From: Molossus alvarezi
Lineage: Eukaryota; Chordata; Mammalia; Chiroptera; Molossidae
NCBI GenBank assembly: GCA_037176705.1
Contig: CM073897.1
Span: 42,348,488 to 42,412,487 of the forward strand
Direction of reading: 5' to 3'
DNA: 64,000 bases
Each line of letters opens with the position of its first letter. The first letter of the stretch is position 1. The notes beneath the pieces were generated by a model. The model saw nothing but the letters and a program-made list of their open reading frames with translations. It was not told where the DNA came from and did not search any database. This document shows positions 1-11,539 of the stretch, piece by piece. Position numbers and translations under genes: made by a program.

Positions 1-480
1 TTCCACAAATAAGTGAGGTCATATGATACTTGTCTTTCTCTGTTTGGCTTGTTTCTCTTAGGATAATACTTTCCAGGTCCCTCCATGTCATCTCAAAGGA
101 TAAGAGATCTTTCTTTCTTACAGCTGCATAGTACTCCATTGTGTATATGTACCACAGCTTTTTTATCCATTTATCTACTGATGGACATTTGGGCTGTTTC
201 CAGATCTTAGCTATTGTAAATAGTGCTGCTATGAACATGGGGGTACATATATTCTTTTTGATTGGTGTTTCAGGCTTCTTAGGGTATATTCCTAGAAGCG
301 GGATCACTGGATCAAATGGCAGTTCAATTTTTAATTTTTTGAGGTAACACCATATTGTTTTCCATAGTGGCTGCACCAGTCTGCATTCCCACCAGCAGTG
401 TACTAGAGTACCCTTTTCTCCACACCCTCGCCAACACTTGTTGTTTGATGATTTGTTGATATACTTTTTTATGAAAACAT
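1..480 (-). mobile_element. LINE-1 fragment (3' part of ORF2, antisense), cut by window start
   Basis: The top strand reads like reversed L1 ORF2 tail: tattccattgtgtat..ccacagctttt, atgaacatgggggtacatat, cactggatcaaatggcag and ccaccagcagtgta. No open frame of useful length remains. Confidence 0.85.
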
Positions 481-1284
481 TTTGAATCCTATAGCATTAT
501 TTCTTCTGCACAGGAAAAAAAAAATAGGGGAGCAACCTGGTATATTAGGAAGATGATTGTCCTAAAAGCTGAAAAATCTGGATTTTATGAGTGGTCTTGC
601 CAAAAACCAGTGCTATATGACGTTTGGATTAATGTTTAACACAATATTTTAAAGCTTTAGGGTCTCTTTTTTATACACGTAAAAGGAAAGTTGTATTAAG
701 TTCTCATCTCCATCAAAGGTTCTTTGGTTCTTTGTCATCTATCACCAAAAGCATGGCCTCTATAAAACCCTACTTGAAGTAAAGGAAGAAAATAGGATAT
801 TCACTGGTTGTGTGGAGCTTACAGATGCTGAGCCTCTTCTGTTCCTTCGTGCTCTTTAAAGGAAACTGTAGATTACAGTGAATAGGGCAATCACATGCTG
901 TTTTGATTGTAGACCTTTTGGGTTTCTGTTCCATGCTTCATCTTTATACATTCTATTCTCAACCTTTTCTTTCTGGAATTATGAGTAAATAGAATAGAGA
1001 AAAATGTGGGGGTGGAGAGACAAAGTGAAAGATGGAAAAAGAGTAAAAGGAGTTAAAATAGGATGTGGGTGCTTCAATAACTATGGAAGTCAAATGAATT
1101 TTCCATTGTTGATTATATTCCTTTCCACTCTTCAGTTAGCTGCTGTGTACCCTCTCCCTGCTGCATGTTTTACATGCAGCCAGTCAGACTTGTGTGGGTT
1201 TTTCAATTTCATTCCCTTGAGATTTTGAAATTGCTCAGCTATATCCTGCTATGTGAACAGATAACTGGAGGGAAATTCAAAATA
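481..1284. other. Intronic sequence, no recognised element
   Basis: AT-rich unique-looking sequence. I see no exon-like conserved reading, tRNA or repeat that I can name. Confidence 0.5.
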
Positions 1285-1294
1285 TTTATGTAAT

Positions 1295-1550
1295 CTTTTT
1301 TTTTTTTTTTTATCCTCATCCGAGGACATTTTTCCATTTTTGCACAGATAGAGTGGGAGGGAGAGAGAGGAAGAGAGAGAGAGAGAGAAACATCGATGTG
1401 AAAGGGACACATCGAGTGGCCGCCACCCGCACGACCAACCAGGGCCGGGGACAAACTGCAACCGAGGTACGTGCCCTTAGCAGGAACCGAACCCGGGTCT
1501 CTCGGGACCGCAGGCGGATGCTTTAACCGCTGAGCCAAACTGGCCAGGGC
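1295..1550 (-). mobile_element. VES-type SINE, ATCCTC-tail subfamily
   Basis: Antisense copy. It has a poly(T) start, atcctcatccgagga, a GA-rich middle, a tRNA-like B box (ggaaccgaacccgggtc in reverse) and ends ctggccagggc. It is flanked by the duplication TTTATGTAAT at 1285-1294 and 1551-1560. Confidence 0.93.
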
Positions 1551-1599
1551 TTTATGTAATATTTTTTTGGAAATTCTCAAAGAAACGGGTGATTTTAGA

Positions 1600-1619
1600 C
1601 CCCCCCCCCCCCCCCCCCC
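1600..1619 (+). repeat. Homopolymer C20
   Basis: Twenty consecutive C, 50 bp after a SINE. Length is likely unstable and hard to sequence accurately. Confidence 0.9.
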
Positions 1620-1836
1620 GATAATAAAACTCACTGAGATACACACATCTAAAAACTTTTGGTAGTTCTTGTTTCCCCTTGTCTCGGTTCCGCATTTTCT
1701 GTCTCCCAGTGGTAGAATAGCCTAGCAAAAACAGTGTCCTCTTACACAAGATGGAGAAAGGCTGGGCTAACTTGTGTTGCACTAATATATGATCTGAGAA
1801 AGGTTAGTTGAATCAGAATATTAAAAGTGGGAGGAA

Positions 1837-2035
1837 GCCCTGGCTGGTAGCTCAGTTGGTTAGAGCATCACCCTGATAAGCCAAGGTTTTGGGTTTGATC
1901 CCTGGTCAGGGCACATACAAGAATCAACTAATGAATGCACAAATAAGTGAAACAACACATTGATGCCTCTGTCTCTCTTTCCCTCCCTCCTTCTTCCCCT
2001 CCCCTTTCCTCTCTAAAATCAATCAGTAATAATTT
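1837..2035 (+). mobile_element. VES-type SINE, older AATCAAT-tail subfamily
   Basis: Starts gccctggctggtagctcag and continues with a B-box-like gggtttgatccctggtcagg, a CT-rich stretch and ctctctaaaatcaatcagtaa before the A-rich tail. Diverged from the younger copies. Confidence 0.88.
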
Positions 2036-2689
2036 TAAAAGAATGGGAGGGACTTTAAAATCATCCATTGCCATTTTCAAATGTTTTTGCTCGGAAGTCT
2101 TTTTCAAACATAATCTTATACCAAGACCCAATATATCAACTAGACAAAAGTAATGACTGTGTTTATTAGGCAGCCCCGATCATCTTATACCCATCTCTAG
2201 CAGAACATTAGAAAGTTGGGAGATTGCAGGAAAAGTCTTAGTTATGTAGGACTTTGTACATAGTGCAGGACAATCTTGATTCCTGCCCACTGAATGCCCC
2301 TACAAATTTCCAGTATGTTTACTAGGGAACATTATCATCACCACTGAGGATTATTAATCTATAATCTTTGTCCTAGTTATTTTACCCAGTTCCAAGGTTT
2401 TGTGTACCATCTAAATATTGATAACTAAAAACTCAGCTCTAGTTCCAGCCTCTCTTTCGGAGCTGCATATTTGTAGAAGCAACTGCCTACTTGACATTTT
2501 TCTTGTGATGTCCAATATACATTCAAACATAATGTGTCTTAAATATAACTCGCTTTCTTCCCTGCAAAGCCTCTTCCACTTCTCATCTTTCGTATCTCAG
2601 TAAAAGTTACAGCTACCTGCTCAGTTGCTTAAGTTAAAAACCTAGAAGTGAAACTTAATTCATTTCCCCTGCCTGTCTTCTGTAACCCC

Positions 2690-3325
2690 ACATCTAATTT
2701 ATCAGTAAATTCTATTGACTTAGCTACACATAAATCCTCAGTCCCTCCATTTCTATTTCCAACGTTACCTAATTCAAGCCAGTGTCTTTTCTCCTATTAT
2801 CCATTCTCCACTCAGACACTAGTGTAATTTTAATACATATCATGCCACAATCTTCTTAAAACATTTTAGTGGTTACTCTGTGTTCTTAAAATCGAAACTC
2901 CTCATCATGATTTATAAAGGAACTACAATGATCTCACCCCCGCTTACCTCTCCAACAGAATCTTTAACACTTTCTCTAATGCTTGATCTTCTCAAGTTAC
3001 AGTCACGTACCTTTTACTCCTCGAATATATAGAGCCCCATTCCACCTCCTGATCTCATGGCTGTTCTTTGTACCTGGAATATGCTTCCCAGTACAGAGGG
3101 CAACACGTGCATTCTCATGATTCAGGTTTCCGCTCGCATGTTGGTGAGAGAGCTGCCCCTCCCACTCCCCCACCCCTGACTCACTTATCCCAACACCTTG
3201 TTCTTTTGCATGTTCATCTTCTTTGTTCCCCGTTAGACAATGTGAGCTCTTAAAGAGGATTGTCTTATTCATTGCTCTGCCTCCACAGACTAGTACAGTG
3301 CCTGGATGGATGAATGACATGTATA
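2690..3325 (+). mobile_element. LINE-2 3' region
   Basis: Reads as the typical degenerate L2 tail: tctattgacttagctaca, ttttagtggttactctg, catggctgttctttgtacctggaatatgcttcccag, and finally gtacagtgcctggatgga..tgaatga. The reading frames across it are remnants or chance. Confidence 0.75.
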
Positions 3326-4182
3326 TGCAAGTTAGTATGGAAGCACATAGGAAGGTCATCTTTCCTAGCTTAGGCACAGAGTGGGCAGACTTCTGGGGAG
3401 AGGGAGCAGTGTACTGTATATGAACACCAGAGGTTAATGAGAACATTTTACAGTGAAACATGACTAAAGTGTACAGTGTGAGTATGAATTAGAACAAAAA
3501 AGCTTTAGAAAAGTAAATGCCAGAAAATGAAGTTTTTTAAATACTAGTTCAAGGGAGTCCTATGGGGCACCATCAAATAATTTTTATACTGTTTTCAAAG
3601 TAATCAAAATTTCAGTTTTATAAAGATCACTCTGGCAGGAGGCTTGAGGTTTGATTGGAGGTTTTCAAAAGTACTGAAGACTGAGACTTCTGCCTATAAT
3701 TTCTACCATTTGGATACCTTCTATTTATTAAGGCTTTGTTTAGTCCTTGATTGTGTTAAGAAACTCATTTTGCTTTCTGCTGGGGGAGACAGAATGTTTT
3801 GGTACAGCAGTTCCCTAGATCCCTTCAACCCAAAAAGTTAGGGAGGCCCCTGAAGAGCTTCTGTGTGTTTTATTCTGTTGATATTTGCCATATTAGAAAT
3901 CAAAGCCAAGACAAAATTTTAAATACTTATTACTTTATTTAAAATTAACTATAATAAACTCATTATATTGTAGCATAAACTATTTCTATGAAAAATAAAT
4001 ATATTTTTCTAAAACAAAAAGAATTAGGGAGCGAAGTGGTATTTTGTATATTTGCACATCTCATTAATGTCTGACTAATATATCTGGATTCTGTCTGCAT
4101 TCAGTCATTCAATCTGTTGCAGTCTGTTGTTCTGGGCAAAGTATATCAAGAAAGTCTAGCCTCATAGATATGTAGTTGAAAA
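3326..4182. other. Intronic sequence, no recognised element
   Basis: AT-rich with short A/T runs and no gene or repeat that I can name. Confidence 0.45.
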
Positions 4183-4197
4183 AAGGAGGAGTATTCT

Positions 4198-4462
4198 TTT
4201 TTTTTTTTTTTTTTTTTTTTTTTTATCCTCACCCGAGGATATTTTTCCATTTTTTGTACAGATAGAGTGGGAGGGAGAGAGAGGAAGGAGAGAGAGAGAG
4301 AAACATCCACGCGAAGGGACACATCGAGTGGCTGCCACCCGCACGACCAACCAGAGCCGGGGACAAACTGCAACCGAAGTACGTGCCCTTAGCGGGAACC
4401 GAACCCGGGTCTCTCCGGACCGCAGGCCGACGCTCTAACCGCTGAGCCAAACCGGCCAGGGC
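4198..4462 (-). mobile_element. VES-type SINE, young copy
   Basis: Long poly(T) start, atcctcacccgaggat, full body to ccggccagggc. The 15-bp duplication AAGGAGGAGTATTCT is perfect at 4183-4197 and 4463-4477. Confidence 0.95.
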
Positions 4463-4582
4463 AAGGAGGAGTATTCTAATAGCCTTTACAGATTACTGTG
4501 GCTGTTCTTTTTTAATATGCCACTACTCAACAAATGGCAGTTTCTTTCTGTGGTCTTTTGTTTGTTTGTTTTTATTTTGTTT

Positions 4583-5053
4583 TTGGTAATCCTCACCTGA
4601 GGATATTTTTCCATTGACTTTTAGGTAGAGTGGAAGGCAGGGAGGGAGAGAGAGAGAGAGAAAGAGAGAGCAAGAAATGTCAATGTGAGAGAAACACATT
4701 GATTGGTTGCCTCCTGCACAACCCCAACCAGCACCAGGGAGCAGTACAGCCCAGCCAGTGTGGCCCAGTGGACTGAGTGTCGTCCCATGGATTTAGAGGT
4801 CCTGGTTCAATTCCCAATCAGGCCAAATGCCAGGACTGTGGACTCGATCCCCAGTAGGGGGCATGCAGGAGGCAGCCAATTGATGTCTGTCTCTCTCACA
4901 TCGATGTTTCTCTCTCTCTCTCTCTCCCTTCCTCTCTAAAAAACAAAACAAAAAAACCTGCAACCCAGGTACATGCCCTTGACCAGGAATTGAATCTGAG
5001 ACCCTTTGGTCCATGGACGGACACTCTCACTGCTGAGCCAAACTGGCCTGGGC
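4583..5053 (-). mobile_element. VES-type SINE interrupted by another VES SINE
   Basis: The outer copy runs from aatcctcacctgaggat to 4748, then resumes at 4958 with ctgcaacccaggtacatgccc and ends actggcctgggc. The outer duplication is AAATGG(C/T)AGTTTCTTT at 4532-4547 and 5055-5070. Confidence 0.92.
4749..4957 (+). mobile_element. VES-type SINE nested in the antisense SINE
   Basis: Starts gcccagccagtgtggcccag, B box ggttcaattccc, then ccccagtagggggcatgcag, CT repeat and cctctctaaaaaac. The outer copy's sequence is continuous once this is removed. Confidence 0.92.
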
Positions 5054-5074
5054 AAAATGGTAGTTTCTTTTTAT

Positions 5075-5250
5075 TTATATATGTATTTTTTATTATTAAA
5101 TCATTTTATTTTTGTTACAGATGTTTCTCCTTTTTCCCCCATTGACACTCTCCTCCTGTTCCCGCCCCCCAGCATTGTTGTCTGTGTCCATTGATTATGC
5201 TTACATGTATTAGTTCTTTATCTCTTCCTCCCCCCACCCCCTCCTCTGAA
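5075..5250 (-). mobile_element. LINE-1 3' UTR fragment (bat-type), antisense
   Basis: tttatttttgttacagatgt, tgttgtctgtgtccattgat and a C-rich end are the reverse of the L1 3' end seen at 10996-11265. Confidence 0.75.
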
Positions 5251-5949
5251 GTTTGTCAATCTGAACCCTACTTAAAGATTATCTACAATGTAGAATCTAT
5301 ACTCATATAATGTATTGATCTCTCCCCTGGCTGTTGCTTGTGCCTGGAATATTCTTCCCAGTTCTTACTATAACAGATACATTTTATCCTTTCATACTCC
5401 GTTACATTGAAATCCTTTGGTCTAGTTTACGATTTGAGTAGATCTTGAACCCTTGCATAATTTTGTAGCATCCAACGTTTATTCGAATAATATTGGTAAT
5501 ATGAGTTACACAGACCTTTTAATGACTGACACATTTCATTGTACAATATCAAAATATCACATTCATTAATATCGCTCTCAATCTCGTAAAAAAAAAGTCT
5601 TTAAAGATTGGGAAGCTGTCAAGCTCATAGTAGTAGACTCCCATTTTCCAAAATCCCAATTTTTACTTGAAAGCTCACATTTTACCATTGGTTAAAAATG
5701 CTGTCAGTTGTTTTCCCTGCCATGATAAGCTTCCTTCATTCAGTATTGAGAACCAGTCAGCCAAATATCCAGACTGAATAATCATGTCAGTCACTCTTTC
5801 ACGTAAAATTGGTATTCCATGAGATAAAGCAACTTATTCCAACTCTCAACTCACACAGTCACACTAGCGCTTTTCTTCAAGACAACGCCCGTGTCTCAGT
5901 GTGCAGCACAAGTTTTGTGCGTGTATATCCTGTGCTGTCACATTGAGTA
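5251..5949. other. Intronic sequence with a possible L2 scrap
   Basis: 5330-5400 (ctggctgttgcttgtgcctg..ttcttcccag) looks like L2. The rest is AT-rich with nothing recognised. Confidence 0.4.
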
Positions 5950-7345
5950 GTAAAGAAATGGTGCTGTCTGTATTCCTCTTTCTGGTAGTTTGTTGTTGGT
6001 GTATAGAAATACAGCTGACTTTTTTCTTCTTCTTTATTGATTTTAGAGAGAGAGGAAGGGAGAGGGAGAGAGAGATCGAAACATCCATGAGAGAGAACAT
6101 CAATTGTCCGCCTCCTGCATGCCCCCCACTGGGGATTTGGCCCACAACCTGGGCATGTGCTGACCAGGAATCAAACCGGTAACCTCTTGTTGCATGGGTC
6201 AGTGCTCAACCACTGAGCCACACCAGCTGGGCTGACTTTTAAATAGAGACTTTGTATCCTGCAATTTTATTGAATTTGTATATTCCAAAAGTTTTTGGGA
6301 GAAGTCTTTTGGGCTTTCTATATATAATATCATATCATCTGCAGATAGTGACAGTTTTACCACCTCTCTGATTTGGATGCCTTTTTTTTTTTTTTTTCTT
6401 TTTCCTGCCTAATTGTTCTGGCTAAGATATCCCAGTACTGTGTTGAATAAAAGTAGTGAAGTGGGTATCCTTGTCTTATTCCTGAGTTTAGAGGAAAGGC
6501 TTTCAGTATTTCACCATTGGGTATGCTGCTAGTTGTGTTTGTTATAAATGGCCTTTATTGTGTTGAGGTACGTTCCCTCTAGCCCCAGTTTGTTGAGACC
6601 TTTTACCATAAAAAGATGTTGCTTTTGGACAAATACTTTTGCTGCATCTATTGAAATCGTCATGAGTTTCAGCCTTCACTTTGTTAATGTATCACATTGA
6701 TTGATTTGCAGATGTTGCGTCCCTAGAATAAATCTCACTTGACCATAGCATGTGATCCTCTGAATGTATTGTTTAATTTGATTTGCTAATATTTGTTAAG
6801 TATTTCTGCATCTATCTTCACCAGGAATATTAGTCTAATTTTCTTTTCTTCTAGTGCCCTTGTCTGGCTTTGGTATATTCAGGGTAATGCTGCCCTCTAA
6901 AAATGAGCTTAGAAGTGTTCCCTCCTCTTATTTATTTATATTTTTTGAAGAGTTTGAGAAAGATTGGTATTAGTTCTTCCTTAAATATTTGGTAGAATTC
7001 ACCACTAAAACCATTTGGTCCTGGACTTTATTTTGTTGGAAGATTTTAGATTACTGATTCATTCTCCTTACCTAGTAATTGGTTTGTTCAAATATTCTGT
7101 TTCTTCTTGATTCAGTGTGGGTAGGTTGTATGTTTCTAGGAATTTGTTCATTTCTTATAGGTTGTCCAATTTTTGGCATATAATTATTCATAGTAGTTTC
7201 TTATGATCCTTTGTATTTATGTGGTATCAGTCATAATGTCTCCTCTTTCGTTTACAATTTAATTTTTTGAGTCCTCTCTTTCTCTTGTTAAGTCTAGCTA
7301 ATGGTTCGTTTATTTTGTAACTTAGCGAAAAATTTCATTTTCTTC
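5950..7345 (-). mobile_element. LINE-1 ORF2 reverse-transcriptase region, antisense, SINE-interrupted
   Basis: Read on the minus strand, about 6400-6250 gives a recognisable RT segment with an ADD motif (SADDMILYIESPK-like) and 7300-6420 gives further ORF2 sequence. Many stops and shifts are present, so it is dead. A SINE sits inside at 6024-6230. Confidence 0.88.
6024..6230 (-). mobile_element. VES-type SINE, older subfamily, inside L1
   Basis: Has tttattgattttagagagag, catgccccccactggggat, caatcaaaccggtaacctc-type sequence and ends accagctggg. Flanked by GCTGACTTTT at 6014-6023 and 6231-6240. Confidence 0.93.
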
Positions 7346-8225
7346 AGAGAAGTAAATTGTGTGACAGTTATGAGTCTTCTTCCTCCTATCCATTCCAATA
7401 AACACATAATTTATAGATATCCTACATAATTACAGTTTTTGGCTAAATATAAAACATCTTTTTTTCTCTATCCAACTTCCCAACACCATCTACCTAATTC
7501 TGACATCCATCAAAAGGAAGATTTAGAAAAGTTAAGATAGTATCATCAATATAATCTTCTGATCACTAAATATCTTCGATTTCATCTTTTTCTGCTTTCT
7601 CAAGAATGTGGCTCACTCAGTTCCAAAGAAGGTGTATATTGATATACTCTCTTAACAACCCTCTGCTCTCTAACAAGTGACCCAGTTACCTCTGGGACAC
7701 TCATAGTTCTATAGGTCAGTATCCAGGATGGTGTGGCAGGGTTCTACTCAGGACCTCACAAGGCTGGAAACAGCATGTCAGCATTCTCAGCTGGAGCTTG
7801 AGGTTATTTTACAAACTCATTCCTGCTGTCTACAGAATTCAGTTCTTGGTGGGTGTAGGACTGAAGTTCCCGTTTTGTTCCTGGCTGCTGGTCAGATTGC
7901 TCTCAGTTCCTAGAGACTGCTCTGAGGACTTTTCCATGTGTCCTTCTCCATCTTCAAGCCAGCAATAAGCAAATGGAATCCTTCTTGTGCCTCTACTCTC
8001 TGACTTCCTCATCTGCAGCCAGCTGTGGAAAACTTTATTCTTTTAAAGGGTTTGAATAATTAAGTCATAAACACCCAGAAGTCTCCAAATCTTGACACCA
8101 TCTTATTTGGAACTTCAACCATATTTGCTAAATGTCTTCACATCTGCATCTGTCCTAGTGGTTTATTGAGTAAACCAGGAACTGAAAATCTGAAGGCGTA
8201 CCTTGGAAATCTTTGTCAGTTTGAC
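7346..8225. other. Old repeat-like block, class not assigned
   Basis: 7700-8100 resembles widespread mammalian LTR-like sequence (ctcagttcctagagactgctctgagg, ccatcttcaagccagcaata, gacttcctcatctgcagcc), but I cannot name the family with confidence. No gene seen. Confidence 0.35.
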
Positions 8226-8229
8226 ATAC

Positions 8230-9420
8230 ATAATGAATTCTTAAAATGCTTATTTTAATTTGCATTTCTCTTATTCATTGTGAATTTGAGTATTTCCTTG
8301 TGTACCTTAGCCATTTGGATTTCCCTTTCTGTAAATCTGCTTTTTCTGAAAATCATATCCCTTGCCGTTGAGGAGCAGCTTATTTTCTCGTTCTTATTTG
8401 CTTGGTGGGAGGTTTTTATATATTCTGTCCATTGATCGCTTGTCAATTTTAGATGTTGAAAATATTTTATTGTAAATCTATCATTTTTTTTGCTAACTGC
8501 CTGTATCTTCTTTTATTAAATTTTAATGTAGTCAAATTTGTCAGTTTTTTAATTTATCATTTGCAGTTTGGGGATCTTCTTAAAGAAATCCTTAACTACT
8601 GGCAAAGTCATAAAGTTGAATGCTTAATTCATATATTTTATTCTTTCTTCACTACTAACAGAAGTATCTAAGATTGCAAATCTTAAATTTACAATCCTAC
8701 ATTAGTAGTTTTTGACCCTATTAGATCCTTTAATTACTTGTTTATATATACTTTTTAAGAAATTGAGGTAAAATTCTTATAACATAAAATCTACCATTTT
8801 ACAGGGTACATTTTTGTGGCACTTAGTACATTTACAATGTTATATGACTACCACCTCTGTCAAGTTCCAAAATAGTCTCAATACCTCAGATGAAAACCCC
8901 ATGCCCATTAAGTAGTCACTTCCCATTTCTCTTTCCCCCCAAACCATGGTTCTCACTAATCAGTCTCTGTGTATTTATCTACTCTAGTTATTTCATGTAA
9001 ACAGGATCATACAATGTGTGGCCTTTTATGTCCTTCTTTTACTTAGTATAATGTTTTCAAGATTTATCCATGTTTTAGCATAGGTACTTCATTCCGTCTT
9101 ACGGTTGAGTAGTATTCTATTGTTTAGCTATATTACATTTTGTTTATCTGTTTATCCATTGATGGACATGTGAGTTTTTTCCACCTTTGGCTATTGTGAA
9201 TATTGCTGTTATGAACATTAATGTACTCATTTATTTGAGTACTTATGTTTAATTCTTTTAGGTATATACCTAGGAGTTGAATTGTTTGGTTGTTAGAGTT
9301 ATTTTTTATCTTTTTAAGAAACCACCAAAATTGTTATACCAAGTAACTGCACCATTTTACATTTTTAGTTTCCTTCTATCAGAGTCAAAAATAATAATTT
9401 GTGTGATTTCAGTCTTTTTA
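8230..9420 (-). mobile_element. LINE-1 fragments (ORF2 end and 3' region), antisense
   Basis: 8230-8640 and 8750-9420 read as reversed old L1: atttgcatttctcttattca, gttgatggacatgtgag.., ctattgtgaatattgctg, tatgaacattaatgta. They may be two insertions or one broken copy. Confidence 0.75.
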
Positions 9421-9544
9421 AATTTATAGACTGGTTTTATATTCTGGCATGTGGTCTACCCTGGACAGTGTTCCATGTGCACTTGAGAAGAATGTACAAT
9501 CTGCTGTGGTTGGGTGGAGTCTACCATTTTAAAGTTTCCTCTTA

Positions 9545-9788
9545 GCCCTGGCCAGTTTGTCTTAGCGGTTAGAGCGTCGGCCTGCGGTCCAGAGAGACCC
9601 GGGTTCGGTTCCCGCTAAGGGCACGTTATCTCAGTTGCAGTTTGTCCCCGGCCCTGGTTGGGTCATGTGGGTGGCAGCCACTCGATGTGTCCCTTTTACG
9701 TCGATGTTTCTCTCTCTCTCTCTCTCTCTTCCTCTCTCTCCTATCTGAACAAAAAATGGAAGAATGTCCTTGGGTGAGGATAAAAAAA
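9545..9788 (+). mobile_element. VES-type SINE, young copy
   Basis: Body gccctggccagtttgtc, B box gggttcggttcccgctaagg, (CT)n, then aatgtccttgggtgaggat and a poly(A) tail. Duplication AAAGTTTCCTCTTA at 9531-9544 and 9789-9802. Confidence 0.95.
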
Positions 9789-9983
9789 AAAGTTTCCTCT
9801 TAATTCAGCATTTGTTTGGTTACTATAAACCTTTGACTATTTTCCAGAGTTCCCATAGTTGATTCTGACGGTTTTGACTCATTATTTTAATTTTTTCTGT
9901 AGAGGGAAAGACCTTTGAAACTACCTATCCCACCATTTTTGCTGACATAACTCTCAGCAATTACTTTTTAAAACACGTTTTAT

Positions 9984-10079
9984 TTTTTTTTAATCTTTAT
10001 TGTTGAGAGTATTACAGATGTTCTCCTCTTTTTTTTTCCTTGTTTGCCCGGTTCCCACTCTGCCCTAGGCTTACAACAG
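9984..10079 (-). mobile_element. Short 5'-truncated LINE-1 3' end, antisense
   Basis: About 96 bp: a T-rich start, then aatctttattgttgagagta and a C-rich end. The 9-bp ACGTTTTAT at 9975-9983 and 10080-10088 brackets it. Confidence 0.7.
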
Positions 10080-10304
10080 ACGTTTTATAATGTCCCTTTA
10101 ATATCCTGAAATAAAACTTATAGGTAATATAACTTAATACACACCGAAGTTTAAAAAATTAATGTACTACATTAATTATAATATAAAGGAGAAATAATGG
10201 AAGTAATTCATAAAAAGTAGCATGAATTTCAATATGTAAGTATTACATATGACATTGAAAGGCATAATGAAATAGTGATGTTTGTACTTATTTAAATATA
10301 AGTT

Positions 10305-10470
10305 GGCCCTGGCTGGTGTGGCTCAGTCAGTTGGTTGGATGTTGTCCTGTGCACCAAAAGGTTGCCGGTTTGATTCCTGGTCAGGGTACATGCCCGGGTT
10401 GCTCCAGTTTCCTGGTACATTTCATATCTCACATTAATGTTTCTCTCTCTCGGAGGGGGGGGGGAATCAG
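10305..10470 (+). mobile_element. VES-type SINE, internally shortened
   Basis: ggccctggctggtgtggctc, B box ggtttgattcctggtcaggg, but the CT region is short and passes into a G-run. Flanked by imperfect TAAATATAAGTT/TAAATATAATTT at 10293-10304 and 10471-10482. Confidence 0.88.
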
Positions 10471-10482
10471 TAAATATAATTT

Positions 10483-10987
10483 AGATTTAAGAGATGTAAA
10501 AAGATCAGATTCCATTTTGTGCAAATGCTACTAATAAAAGACTAAAATCTAGTAATAAAAATCACACTTTTTTACATGTACAGTAAAAGAGAAATCAAAA
10601 TAAAACTTCAATAAAAATTACAGACTAAAGAGGTAAAGGAAAGGAGAAAGTATAATATTTTTATATGTACAGGGCCTTATTTGAAAAATAATTATTTAGT
10701 AACTAGTAAAGAAATATCAGAGAACATATCTTTTATTTTGAAATCCTAACACATTTCAGGTCAAATAGTTTAGTCAAGTATTTATGTCCTTGGAAACAAT
10801 ATTTTTTCAGTGATATTGGGATTTAAAGATGGATTTTTTAAAAACAACAATAACACACTTGAAAACTATATGATTTTATTAACCAGTGTCACTCCAATAC
10901 ATTTAATTAAAATAAACTGATAAATATTTGAAGAAAAATCTAAAATTTGATACATTTAATATCATTATATTATCATTATTTAAAAAG
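10483..10987. other. AT-rich intron, no recognised element
   Basis: Many A and T runs; no gene, repeat or structured RNA recognised. Confidence 0.45.
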
Positions 10988-10995
10988 CAATGATA

Positions 10996-11265
10996 TATGA
11001 TCTCACTTATTTGTGGAATATAATGAATATAACAGTCTGAGGAATGGGGTAGTCCCAGAGATGTGGAAGTGGGGTACAGACTGACAATCCCCAGAAGAGG
11101 GGGTTGGGGGGAGAGATAAACCACAGAACTTATATGCATGTGTGCATGAACAATGGACATGGACAACAAAGCTGGGGACAGGGCAGGGAGGGGGGGAATC
11201 AGTGGGGGAGGAACAAGGAGAAACATCTGTAACAAAAATAAATTAATTAATTTAAAAATTTAAAA
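10996..11265 (+). mobile_element. LINE-1 3' UTR, sense, 5'-truncated
   Basis: Begins tatgatctcacttatttgtg, carries a G-rich stretch (gggttggggggagag) and ends aacatctgtaacaaaaataaa plus an A-rich tail. CAATGATA flanks it at 10988-10995 and 11266-11273. Confidence 0.8.
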
Positions 11266-11539
11266 CAATGATAGGACATTTTAAAGTAATATCAAAGTAG
11301 GTTTGAAAAATAATAGGCAATTACAAATTAAGTGAATGATTTCAGTTGATAATTTTTACAGTAGATTTCTCATTAATACACATGTATGTCCATACATGAT
11401 ATACAATATTTTTAGAACAACCAATGGAATTAAATAAGATTACTTCATTTCATGTGTTTCTATAATTCAATATTTGGTACTAAGTCTCTTAAAAGGAGTC
11501 TTACATCCTCTATTGCATATTTAAAATTGAATTTTTCTT

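Noticed and set aside
3003..3461. 152-residue open frame on the - strand
   Set aside because: It runs antisense across an L2 remnant and has no recognisable protein features.
5950..7345. Possible intact reverse transcriptase gene
   Set aside because: The RT-like sequence is an L1 ORF2 relic with many stops, frameshifts and a SINE insertion.
9545..9630. tRNA-like A and B box sequence
   Set aside because: Belongs to the head of a VES SINE; it lacks a full cloverleaf and is repeated in 29 copies, so it is not a tRNA gene.
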